Shown: positions 42,302 to 49,696 of the stretch, piece after piece
Layout: every line of letters begins with the position of its first letter
Numbering within the stretch: the first letter of the stretch is position 1
Notes under the pieces: model-generated
Databases searched by the model: none
Told to the model about the DNA's origin: nothing
The model's input: only the letters and a program-made list of their open reading frames with translations
Origin: an uncultured cyanobacterium
Lineage (GTDB): Bacteria > Cyanobacteriota > Cyanobacteriia > PCC-6307 > Cyanobiaceae
Reading direction: 5' to 3'
DNA length: 49,696 nucleotides
Assembly: GCA_903823115.1 (NCBI GenBank)
Contig: CAIJRN010000008.1
Location: 1 to 49,696 of the forward strand
Made by a program: the position numbers and the translations under genes

Positions 42302-44110
42302 ATGACCGACGCTCCCGTTCAGAGGATCCGTAACTTCTGCATCATTGCCCACATCGATCACGGCAAATCCACCCTGGCCGATCGTCTGCTGCAGGCCACG
42401 GGCACGGTGGCGGCCAGGGACATGCAGGAGCAGTTCCTCGACAACATGGAACTGGAGCGGGAGCGTGGCATCACGATCAAGCTGCAGGCAGCCCGCATGG
42501 AATACAAGGCGGCCGATGGTGAGATCTACATTCTGAATCTGATCGATACACCGGGTCACGTTGACTTTTCCTATGAAGTCAGCCGGTCCTTGCAGGCCTG
42601 CGAAGGGGCCCTGCTGGTCGTCGATGCCAGCCAGGGGGTAGAAGCCCAGACCCTGGCGAATGTCTACCTGGCGCTGGCGAACGATCTCGAGATCATTCCC
42701 GTGCTCAACAAAATTGACCTGCCGGGTGCCGATCCGGCCCGCATCAGCGAGGAAATTGAATCGATCATCGGCCTGGACACCTCGAACGCCATTGCCTGCT
42801 CAGCCAAAACAGGACTGGGGATTCCCGAGATTCTGCAGGCCGTGGTGGATCGTGTTCCGCCGCCGCCCGATCGGCTGGGCGAGCCCCTGAGGGCCCTGAT
42901 CTTTGACTCCTACTACGACCCTTACCGTGGGGTGATCGTTTATTTCCGAGTGATCAGCGGCAGGATCGCGCGCAAGGACAAGGTGTTGCTGATGGCCAGC
43001 GGCAAAACCTACGAACTCGATGAAGTGGGGGTGATGGCGCCTGATCAGCGTCAGGTGGACAGCCTCCATGCCGGCGAGGTCGGTTACATGGCGGCGTCGA
43101 TCAAAGCCGTGGCCGATGCCCGGGTGGGCGACACGATCACCCTGTTCCAGGATCCTGCCACTGAGGCGCTGCCTGGCTACGCCGAGGCCAAGCCGATGGT
43201 GTTCTGCGGTCTGTTTCCCACCGACGCCGACCAGTATCCCGATCTGCGCGAGGCCCTCGACAAGCTGCAACTCTCCGATGCGGCGCTCAAGTTCGAGCCG
43301 GAAACCAGCAGCGCCATGGGCTTTGGCTTCCGCTGCGGCTTCCTGGGGCTCCTGCACATGGAGATCGTGCAGGAGCGACTGGAACGCGAATATGACCTGG
43401 ACCTGATTGTCACCGCCCCGTCGGTGATCTACCAGGTCAACATGATCGATGGCAGCACCATGATGGTGGACAACCCAGCGACGCTTCCCGACCCACAAAA
43501 ACGCGAATCCATTGAAGAGCCCTATGTGAAACTGGAGATCTACACACCAAATACCTACAACGGCGCTCTGATGGAGCTCTGCCAGGAACGCCGCGGTGAA
43601 TTTATGGATTTGAAGTACATCACCACCGATCGGGTCACCCTTCATTACGAGATGCCCCTGGCCGAAGTGGTGACGGACTTCTTTGATCAAATGAAGAGCC
43701 GCACCAAGGGCTATGCCTCGATGGAATATCACCTGATCGGCTATCGCCGCAATGAGCTGGTGCGGCTTGATGTACTGATCAACAGCGAAAAGGCCGATCC
43801 CCTCACCACAATTGTGCACCGGGACAAGGCCTACAACGTCGGCAAGGGCTTGGTTGAAAAGCTCAAAGAGTTGATCCCCAGACAGCAATTCAAAATTCCG
43901 ATTCAGGCCTCGATCGGCAGTCGCATCATCGCCAGCGAAAGCATCAGCGCCATCCGCAAGGATGTGCTGGCCAAGTGCTATGGCGGCGACATCAGTCGCA
44001 AGAAAAAATTGCTGCAGAAACAGGCCAAGGGCAAGAAACGCATGAAAGCCATGGGCAAAGTGGATGTACCACAGGAAGCCTTCATGGCGGTGTTGAAGTT
44101 GAATCAGTAG
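42302..44110 (+). CDS. lepA: Elongation factor 4 (LepA)
   Basis: A 602-residue translational GTPase of standard length that acts on the ribosome, promoting back-translocation or subunit assembly. G1 [16 protein letters not shown]2 region [16 protein letters not shown]3 [13 protein letters not shown]4 [13 protein letters not shown]5 [13 protein letters not shown]. The LepA-specific C-terminal part has [40 protein letters not shown] and [20 protein letters not shown]. Complete and without anomalies. Confidence 0.98.
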   Translation: MTDAPVQRIRNFCIIAHIDHGKSTLADRLLQATGTVAARDMQEQFLDNMELERERGITIKLQAARMEYKAADGEIYILNLIDTPGHVDFSYEVSRSLQACEGALLVVDASQGVEAQTLANVYLALANDLEIIPVLNKIDLPGADPARISEEIESIIGLDTSNAIACSAKTGLGIPEILQAVVDRVPPPPDRLGEPLRALIFDSYYDPYRGVIVYFRVISGRIARKDKVLLMASGKTYELDEVGVMAPDQRQVDSLHAGEVGYMAASIKAVADARVGDTITLFQDPATEALPGYAEAKPMVFCGLFPTDADQYPDLREALDKLQLSDAALKFEPETSSAMGFGFRCGFLGLLHMEIVQERLEREYDLDLIVTAPSVIYQVNMIDGSTMMVDNPATLPDPQKRESIEEPYVKLEIYTPNTYNGALMELCQERRGEFMDLKYITTDRVTLHYEMPLAEVVTDFFDQMKSRTKGYASMEYHLIGYRRNELVRLDVLINSEKADPLTTIVHRDKAYNVGKGLVEKLKELIPRQQFKIPIQASIGSRIIASESISAIRKDVLAKCYGGDISRKKKLLQKQAKGKKRMKAMGKVDVPQEAFMAVLKLNQ

Positions 44111-44161
44111 GGGCCAGATTCAGCAATAGACTATTGGCAATCGACTGGTTTCGTCCTGAGC

Positions 44162-44734
44162 ATGACACAAACCATCACCGCCGAATACCGACGTCTGCAG
44201 CAGGAGCTGCATTGCAACCCTGCTTATGGCGTCGCTTCGGTTGCTTTTGCGCCACTGGTTGCCACCATCTGCCAGCTCAACGCCATTCGGGAAATCGCCG
44301 ATTACGGCGCTGGCAAGCAAAGATTGCGTCCAGCTCTTGAAGACAATGGTGTCATTCTCGAGGCCTATCACCCCTACGACCCCGCCTTTCCCGAGGCTGG
44401 AGAGCCGACGACAGCACCCTTGGTCTGCTGCATCGATGTGCTGGAGCATGTGGAGCCTGCCTGCCTGGAAGCGGTTCTGCAGGAGTTGGCCGGCCTGGTG
44501 TCTCAGCTCGCCTTCGTCACCATTCACACCGGTCCAGCACTCAAACAACTGGCGGACGGCCGCAATGCTCATCTGATCCAGGCCCCGCCCTCCTGGTGGT
44601 TGCCCAAAATCTGCAGGGTTCTGGAGGTCCTGCATCTGGAGAATCATGACCAGATGGGTCAGGGCTTCTGGCTCCTGCTGGCTCCGAAACAGCAATCCGC
44701 CGTGATCGACAAGCAACCGGCAGGGGACCGATGA
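44162..44734 (+). CDS. Class I methyltransferase-like protein
   Basis: A 190-residue protein. It has a degenerate SAM-binding motif (EIADYGAGKQRLRPALED), an acidic strand end (YHPYDPAFPEAG), VCCIDVLEHVEPACLEAVLQ and FVTIHTGPALKQLADGRN, then AHLIQAPPSWWLP. D-x-L-E-H after strand 4 is typical of class I methyltransferases. The substrate is unknown. The stop overlaps the start of the TPR-glycosyltransferase gene (ATGA), and with the GT41 gene nearby a role in surface-glycan or glycoprotein modification is plausible. Confidence 0.72.
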   Translation: MTQTITAEYRRLQQELHCNPAYGVASVAFAPLVATICQLNAIREIADYGAGKQRLRPALEDNGVILEAYHPYDPAFPEAGEPTTAPLVCCIDVLEHVEPACLEAVLQELAGLVSQLAFVTIHTGPALKQLADGRNAHLIQAPPSWWLPKICRVLEVLHLENHDQMGQGFWLLLAPKQQSAVIDKQPAGDR

Positions 44735-46200
44735 GCAACGCGGCGCCACAGGCTTTGGCCGCGATCCGGGAGCTGATCGCGGCGGGCAGGCAGCAGGAGG
44801 CGATGCCGCTGCTGGATGACTTGCTGAGCAGCGATCAGCATGGGCTGGAGGCCCTGCGGTTGCTGGCCGAATGTCAGATCCTCGAAGGCCAGGTGGCCGA
44901 AGCCTGCGCCAGCCTGCAGTTCTGCCTGTTGTGCGATCCCGGCCATGGCCCCACCCTGGTGCGCCTGGCCCGGCTGTTGTGGCAGAACGATCAACTGGAA
45001 GCCGCCCTGGTGCAGGTCCGGTCGCTTCTGACCCTCGAGCCGGAAGGCCTGGAGGAGTGCCTGCTGATGGTCAGGATCCTCCATGACGCTGAACGCTTTG
45101 AGGAGGCGCTGCAGGTGTGCGACCACCTGTTGCTCCGTCATGGTGATGCCGCCGAGGCCTGGTTTGCGCGGGCCATGGTGCTGCAGTGCCAGGGTCTCTA
45201 TGCCCGGGCCATCGAGGCCTATGGCCGAGCTCTGGCGCTGAAGAGCGACTGGCATCAAGCGGCGGTGAACCGGGGACTGCTACGACTCCTTGGCGGCGAA
45301 ACCCTCTGCGGTGGCCAGGATTACGAGCGGCGCTGGCTGCTCGGCGAGCTGGACGAATCGCCGGTCGTTGGTGTGCCTCCCTGGGACGGAGAGCCCTGCC
45401 AGGGCACGGTGCTGCTCTGGGCCGAGCAGGGCCTCGGTGATGAGCTGTTCTGGCTTGGCTTCCTCTCCGCCTGGGTTCCCCAGCCCCAACGGCTGGCCCT
45501 GCTGCTGGATGCACGCCTGGTGGGGCTGGTGGCCCGACGCTTCCCAGGCATCACCGTTCTGCCCCGGACGAAAAGCCCCCCTGATCTGACTGATGTGGTG
45601 GCGGCCCTGCCCCTGGCCTCCCTGCCCTGGCTGCTGGCCCATCGACAGCAGCCTTTGCCCTTGCCGTTCAAGCCCTGGCTGCGCGATCAGAAGCCCGTCC
45701 CGGCCGCCGGCCCATGCCGCCTGGGCCTGTTCTGGCGCAGTTTTCAGCCCCAGCGCGGCCTGATCAAGTCAATCCAGCTGCTTGATCTGGCCCCGTTGGC
45801 GATGATCCCGGGGCTGGAGCTGCGATCGCTGCAATACGGCGATGCCACCGAGGCCCTGGCGGCCTTCTCGGCCGCCACCGGTGCGGTGATTCAGCCCCCG
45901 GATTTCGATGCCTTCCATGACATCGAACAGCTGGTGGCAGCCATCGCCGCCTGTGATGGCGTCGTCACGATTCCCAGCGTGGTGGCCCATCTCTGTGGTG
46001 CCCTGGGGGTGCCCTGTGTGGTGCTCTCCGCCTCAAGCCGAGCCAGGCCCTGGTACTGGGAGGGGGAAGGGGATAGCTGCCCCTGGTATCCCAGTGTGCG
46101 GGTGTGGCGGTGCGTCAGCCGCAGCGAATTGCCGCAGCGGCTCGAACATCTCAGCGCCTGGGCCAACGGCCTGCTCCGACAACGAGAGCCGGCGAATTGA
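44731..46200 (+). CDS. TPR protein with GT9-like glycosyltransferase domain
   Basis: A 489-residue protein. Residues 1-185 hold about five TPR units (AGRQQEAMPLLDDLLSSDQH, CQILEGQVAEACASLQFCLL, MVLQCQGLYARAIEAYGRAL). The second half resembles the ADP-heptose:LPS transferase (GT9) fold: WAEQGLGDELFWLGFLSAW, VVAALPLASLPWLLAH, CRLGLFWRSFQPQRGLIKSI, FHDIEQLVAAIAACDGVVTI and SVVAHLCGALGVPCVVL. The donor and acceptor are not evident. Coupled to the preceding methyltransferase-like gene. The pilin module 3 starts 72 bases later on the same strand, so read-through is possible. Confidence 0.85.
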   Translation: MSNAAPQALAAIRELIAAGRQQEAMPLLDDLLSSDQHGLEALRLLAECQILEGQVAEACASLQFCLLCDPGHGPTLVRLARLLWQNDQLEAALVQVRSLLTLEPEGLEECLLMVRILHDAERFEEALQVCDHLLLRHGDAAEAWFARAMVLQCQGLYARAIEAYGRALALKSDWHQAAVNRGLLRLLGGETLCGGQDYERRWLLGELDESPVVGVPPWDGEPCQGTVLLWAEQGLGDELFWLGFLSAWVPQPQRLALLLDARLVGLVARRFPGITVLPRTKSPPDLTDVVAALPLASLPWLLAHRQQPLPLPFKPWLRDQKPVPAAGPCRLGLFWRSFQPQRGLIKSIQLLDLAPLAMIPGLELRSLQYGDATEALAAFSAATGAVIQPPDFDAFHDIEQLVAAIAACDGVVTIPSVVAHLCGALGVPCVVLSASSRARPWYWEGEGDSCPWYPSVRVWRCVSRSELPQRLEHLSAWANGLLRQREPAN

Positions 46201-46272
46201 GGCCCTCTCAGCACCAGCAACGTTGTCCGTCCCTGGGAAGGCTGGAGAAGTCGTTCACTACACGCTGCTGCG

Positions 46273-46827
46273 ATGGCAGGACATCTCCATCGAAGGGTAG
46301 GGATTCGTGGTGTCTCTCCAATCAAGGGCGATGCCGAAGCCGGCTTTCTGTTGCCGCTGGCCTCGTTGGCCTCGCTGGTGATGTTGCTGGGCTGCCTGTC
46401 GATGCAGTCGATGACTCTGCAGAACGCCCAACGACTGGCAGCGCTGTCACGCCTCAGACAGGCGGAAGACAGCTCGATGTCGGCGGCCCAGCAGTTGGTG
46501 GCGGCACTGCAGGGCCAGCACCGCTGCCTGTTGCCCCTCGCCCTGGAGCTATGGTCCACGGCCGCCTGCATCAGTGCAGAGCAACTGCAGGCCCTGGCCC
46601 GGGGCGAGGTGAACTCCACCCCCTATGAGCTTGTGGGCTGGCGGCCCCAGGCGAGCGCCGCCCCGGCCACGGAGCCTGCGGCTGAAGCCGGCGCTGAGTT
46701 GTTGCTGGAACTGCGCCCCCTCGATGGCCAGCAGGCCCTGCGGTCAGCATTCACCGTGGCCCTGCAGGGCAACCCAGCAGCGGTCAGGGATCTGCGCCCC
46801 CTCGGTCTGCGGGGAATCGCCCCATGA
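46273..46827 (+). CDS. PilX-like minor pilin, module 3
   Basis: A 184-residue protein, first in module 3. Leader MAGHLHRRVGIRGVSPIKGD, AEAG, then FLLPLASLASLVMLLGCLSM; no Glu5 (Leu instead), as in the first genes of modules 1 and 2. The helix is followed by a Gln-rich stretch (NAQRLAALSRLRQAEDSSMS). Much shorter than its counterparts (572 and 609 residues), without the large tip domain. Its stop overlaps the next start (ATGA). Confidence 0.72.
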   Translation: MAGHLHRRVGIRGVSPIKGDAEAGFLLPLASLASLVMLLGCLSMQSMTLQNAQRLAALSRLRQAEDSSMSAAQQLVAALQGQHRCLLPLALELWSTAACISAEQLQALARGEVNSTPYELVGWRPQASAAPATEPAAEAGAELLLELRPLDGQQALRSAFTVALQGNPAAVRDLRPLGLRGIAP

Positions 46828-47243
46828 CCCTGAGTGAAACGGTCATGGCGTCGTTGGTGTTCAGCCTGACGGCGGCGGCCTCTGTGCATGTGCTCGATCT
46901 GGTGTCGATGTCGGTGCTGGAACTGGAGAAACGGCAACAGCGCTCCGATCAACTGGAGGCAGGACTGGTGAGCTTCGAGGGACTGTTGCGCAGCGAGAGC
47001 CACCAGGCCGTGCCCTTGGAGGATTGCAGCCAGGCGGCTGGACGGCTGCTGCTGGTGCTCCAATCGACGCTGCCGGTGCAGGGATTACACCGCGATCTCA
47101 GCCTGGAGCCTTCGGGGGAAGCCCTGCAACTGACGCTCACCGTCGATGGCCTGAGGCAAACCCGCCACCGCATCTATCATCCCGCCGCCTATGGCCTGTG
47201 TCCGGCGCCATCGCCGGTGGAGGTGGCCCGTGCGACGTCCTGA
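46824..47243 (+). CDS. Leaderless PilV-like minor pilin, module 3
   Basis: A 139-residue protein starting directly MTLSETVMASLVFSLTAAAS. The Met aligns with the +1 Phe of ordinary prepilins (FSLVE, FTILE), and Glu is at position 5. No leader is possible given the ATGA overlap with the previous gene, and the in-frame upstream codons have no start. The helix is followed by LELEKRQQRSDQLEAGLVSF and a short strand region (LHRDLSLEPSGEALQLTLTV). If real, it enters the pilus without prepilin peptidase cleavage or N-methylation. Position in the module equals that of the PilV-like gene of module 2. Confidence 0.7.
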   Translation: MTLSETVMASLVFSLTAAASVHVLDLVSMSVLELEKRQQRSDQLEAGLVSFEGLLRSESHQAVPLEDCSQAAGRLLLVLQSTLPVQGLHRDLSLEPSGEALQLTLTVDGLRQTRHRIYHPAAYGLCPAPSPVEVARATS

Positions 47244-47736
47244 ACGGCGAGACAGTTCCGGTTTCAGCCTGACGGAACTGCTGGTGGTGGTGGGGTTACT
47301 GGGTGTCGTCAGCACGGTCGGGCTGCTGCAGGTGAGCCAGGATTTCGCCCGGGAACGGGTGGAGAGTGCCAGCCGTCGCCTGGCCCTCGGCCTTGAACTC
47401 GGCCGGGTGGCAGCCAGCCGCCAGGGGCGACCCTGCGCCCTGCAGCTGACGGACAGCGGCTGGCAGGCACCGCCAGGGGCGAATAGCCTGCCGGCCTGTC
47501 AGGACGAGCGCCTGGGCCTGGGGGAAGGCATCGCCGATCCGGCGGTGCAGATGGTGCACAACCTGCCGGAACAGGTCCGCTTCAGCAGCAATGGTCTGGT
47601 GCTCGATGGGGGCACCGTACGGATCGCTGCGACGGGCACGGAGCTGGTGCGCTGCCTGGTGATGTCCCTACCCCTCGGAGTGGTGCGGGTGGGGCGCTGG
47701 CAGGACGGCAACTGCCGACCGGATGCAGCCCTTTGA
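47230..47736 (+). CDS. FimT/GspH-like minor pilin, module 3
   Basis: A 168-residue prepilin. The GTG at 47230 follows GGAGG at 47219 and gives leader VRRPERRDSSG, then FSLTELLVVVGLLGVVSTVG with Glu5. FARERVESASRRLALGLELG follows, then a GspH-type beta domain (QMVHNLPEQVRFSSNGLVLD) ending LGVVRVGRWQDGNCRPDAAL. The R-V-G...C end is a reduced version of that in modules 1 and 2. It overlaps the leaderless gene by 14 bases. Confidence 0.83.
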   Translation: MRRPERRDSSGFSLTELLVVVGLLGVVSTVGLLQVSQDFARERVESASRRLALGLELGRVAASRQGRPCALQLTDSGWQAPPGANSLPACQDERLGLGEGIADPAVQMVHNLPEQVRFSSNGLVLDGGTVRIAATGTELVRCLVMSLPLGVVRVGRWQDGNCRPDAAL

Positions 47737-47739
47737 GCC

Positions 47740-48336
47740 ATGAAGCTGATGACCGGAAAGGGGATCCAGAACCGAGCCATGACGGGGTTTTCCCTGTTGG
47801 AGCTACTGCTGGCGCTGGGCCTGGGATTGTTGTTAGCCACCATGATGCTGCAGGCACTTCTGGCCCATGGCGCCAGCAGCGAACGGCTGGCGCGGTTGCT
47901 GCGAGAGCGCACCCTGCAGCGCCGCACCCTGGAGCTGATCCGGGGGGAGCTCCTGCTGGCCAGACGGGTGGAACTGGGCTCCAGCGGGGCAATTCCGACC
48001 AGCTGCCCCCTGGCCGGGCGACGGCCGCTGCTGCGGATGCTCACGACACAGGGGACGATCACCTACTCGCAGGGATCTCCCCCCAGCGCGATCTGGCGGG
48101 GACTGGTGCTGATGCGCTGTGGACCGGCCTATGGGCTTGATGGCCAGCTGGGCAGCGGCGAGCCCCAGAACCGGGTCGTGATCGATGCCCTGACCAGCCG
48201 CGGACTGGAAATGACGCAGGCGGGAGCGGGGCAGCTGCATCTCCAACTCAGCCAGCAATTCACGCCACTGAGCGGCGGACCTCAGACCATTGTCAGCGCG
48301 GCCGATATGGCAGCTGAGCTGGGGCAGACCTGGTAA
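47740..48336 (+). CDS. PilW-like minor pilin, module 3
   Basis: A 198-residue prepilin. Leader MKLMTGKGIQNRAMTG, then FSLLELLLALGLGLLLATMM with Glu5. The body has RTLQRRTLELIRGELLLARR and IWRGLVLMRCGPAYGLDGQL, whose R-C-G-P element is shared with the PilW-like proteins of modules 1 (TRCGPTITIDG) and 2 (FRCGPPYNDQG). It is the shortest of the three and has no RTX segment. Last gene of module 3; starts three bases after the FimT-like stop. Confidence 0.83.
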   Translation: MKLMTGKGIQNRAMTGFSLLELLLALGLGLLLATMMLQALLAHGASSERLARLLRERTLQRRTLELIRGELLLARRVELGSSGAIPTSCPLAGRRPLLRMLTTQGTITYSQGSPPSAIWRGLVLMRCGPAYGLDGQLGSGEPQNRVVIDALTSRGLEMTQAGAGQLHLQLSQQFTPLSGGPQTIVSAADMAAELGQTW

Positions 48337-49111
48337 CCAGGAGCCGAACAGTTTTCGGAGCACTGATCAAAAAAGTTCTGGACTTACAGATTTACTGGCG
48401 GTGAAGAGCACGACACAACCCCAACCCAGACAAACCAATCAAGCTTGATGGCTTGTAACAGAGGAACGAGATGAGACGAATCTCAAACATGCTTGCCAAG
48501 AGCCCGAAGGCTGGAGCATTCGTGATTGATCGAGAGACAGACCATGAAACTCATGCCGGACCAGGCCGAAAGGGCAGCCGGCTATCGGCACATCCCAGAG
48601 CGATCTGGCAGCAAAATATCTACTTTAATAACGAGAACTATTGCCCCGAACTCCTCCCATCCATATTTCACGTTGAACCGTCAACAAGAGCCAGCCCGAC
48701 ACCAAAAGCCACAAGTTCACGCACACCTCAGTGGAGACATCGAAGACACAAAAGATAGCCAATACACAAATTCGAAAGACCAGAACGTAGGCCTTTAATG
48801 CAAACCTTGAATGATCCAACTTCCAACTTCCAAGTCAGCCACTGGCTCCATTTCAGGCAAGCCAAACAAACAACCTTGACTGCAACTCCCAAGCCAGATC
48901 CCCGAAAAAGACAGGCAGGATGGATAAAACTATCGCAAAAAGCTCAAGGGCTAAAGACGAAGGTTTGAGCTTGACGATCTGTCAGTCTATCGAAACCCAT
49001 CGATCGACCAGAAAGCAACGACACATTGATCAATGGGCAGAAATCGCGGACCTTGATTCCACCGCCAAGGGAACAGGCTTCGGGGCCAAACTTAGCAGGC
49101 CAGGTATCGAC
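48337..49111. other. AT-richer gap of 775 bases
   Basis: No supported gene. The best frame is 48471-48758 (+), with a good ribosome site (GAGGAACGAG) and start MRRISNMLAKSPKAGAFVID, but the rest looks random. The hairpin GAGCCGAA-CAG-TTTTCGGAGC around 48344 lacks a T-run. The region is unlike the GC-rich neighbours and may be decayed or imported. Confidence 0.4.
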
Positions 49112-49633
49112 TCAGCTCACAAAACTACAGCTTAGATCGTTGCTCTTACTGACGGTTAAAATTGCCTTCTGGGATGTGAGGGTCGAGAGCTGGTCCAAGC
49201 AACGAACTCCATCAGCCCTGGCCAGACCCCAGGTCACCTCCAGAATGGCACCGGTATTTTCTGTCAATGACTGGCAGCCCTGGGTGATCAAGACCCCACC
49301 CCGCATGGCATCAACCGCTGCAATGACAGGCTTCTCACCGATACCGCTGGAATTGATCACGGCGCAGGCCTTGGCAAAACTGAGACCTTGATTCACCATC
49401 GTGCTGATCAAGGCAGCATCACGAGCCTCCAAATAGCGCGGCAGCACAACAGCGCTCAGCAGGACGAAAACAGCCACTGTCACCATCAACTCAACCAGCG
49501 TGAAGCCCCCACGGGGGTGGATGCCTGGCTTGAGGGCATCATTTGAGCAAGGGCCAAGCCCACCAGCCCCAGATAAACAGCCAGTTCTGGGTTGGCTGGC
49601 ACTCCTAAACCTTTGGCGCAAGAGCCTGCTCAA
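49112..49633 (-). CDS. Type IV prepilin (PilA/GspG-like)
   Basis: A protein of up to 173 residues. The cleavage site is IHPRGG, then FTLVELMVTVAVFVLLSAVV with Glu5, continuing LPRYLEARDAALISTMVNQG as in cyanobacterial major or accessory pilins. The C-terminal part has Cys residues (CAVINSS, TQGCQSLTENTG, RCLDQLS, LSCSFVS). The only conventional start is TTG 49633, giving a 43-residue leader, which is long; the start is therefore unsure. It faces module 3 across the 775-base gap. Confidence 0.8.
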   Translation of the reverse strand: MSRLLRQRFRSASQPRTGCLSGAGGLGPCSNDALKPGIHPRGGFTLVELMVTVAVFVLLSAVVLPRYLEARDAALISTMVNQGLSFAKACAVINSSGIGEKPVIAAVDAMRGGVLITQGCQSLTENTGAILEVTWGLARADGVRCLDQLSTLTSQKAILTVSKSNDLSCSFVS

Positions 49634-49696
49634 AGGATGGACCTATAGCCTATAAAGCAATCGTAAGAGCAAGGAAGGCCGGAAGTCAATGCTGAC

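Noticed and set aside
48344-48361. Terminator after module 3
   Set aside because: The stem is short and no T-run follows it.

Overview
The window comes from a high-GC alpha-cyanobacterium of the Cyanobium/Synechococcus type. It opens with the 3' end of psbA (photosystem II D1). It also carries the housekeeping genes serS, rseP, rpsN, pnp, cysQ and rsmI, which I recall as a contiguous block in Prochlorococcus and marine Synechococcus. Most genes are visibly GC-rich; one 60-base line in the beta-glucosidase gene counts 72% GC. The exception is about 20.6-23.2 kb, where a 60-base line at 21421 counts 40% GC.

Left part (1-19.2 kb): psbA end and terminator; a DUF6629 membrane protein that appears to start at an ATC codon; a MesX-like DUF1852 protein; an exported Cys-X5-Arg phosphatase; a lone ABC ATPase; a small P-loop NTPase; a DoxX protein; a photolyase/cryptochrome; a 48-residue membrane protein; a NUDIX hydrolase; a solitary HicB-like protein; a family 3 glycosidase; a lipase-like hydrolase; an ArsM-type methyltransferase; a PPC-glutaredoxin fusion; tRNA-Arg(UCU); an HTH protein with an acidic linker; and rsmI. 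These are mostly single genes rather than one pathway.

Middle (19.2-39.4 kb): the block serS-rseP-nth-rpsN-pnp-cysQ-rsmI is split in three places by type IV pilus-like minor (pseudo)pilin genes. A decayed IS1595-type element and two unusual AT-rich pilin-like genes lie between rsmI and cysQ. A four-gene minor-pilin module lies between cysQ and pnp. A second, paralogous module lies between rseP and serS. In each module a PilX-like protein without Glu5 comes first, followed by FimT/GspH-, PilV- and PilW-like proteins that overlap or nearly touch. The PilW-like protein of module 1 carries an RTX (calcium-binding repeat) domain, a prepilin-RTX fusion I do not know from described systems. The PilW-like gene of module 2 is frameshifted by a 5-bp tandem duplication. 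Removing one copy restores an ending homologous to that of module 1.

Right part (39.4-49.7 kb): a fragment of a GT41-type glycosyltransferase followed by an intact TPR-GT41 protein; an Nfu-type Fe-S scaffold; lepA; a methyltransferase-like protein; a TPR-glycosyltransferase; then a third, compact minor-pilin module on the + strand and a classical prepilin gene at the end. The three modules, the leaderless pilin-like proteins and the neighbouring glycosyltransferases suggest a diversified set of pilus-tip proteins, possibly for adhesion or DNA uptake and possibly glycosylated. That role is inference; no pilus motor, secretin or prepilin peptidase is present in the window.
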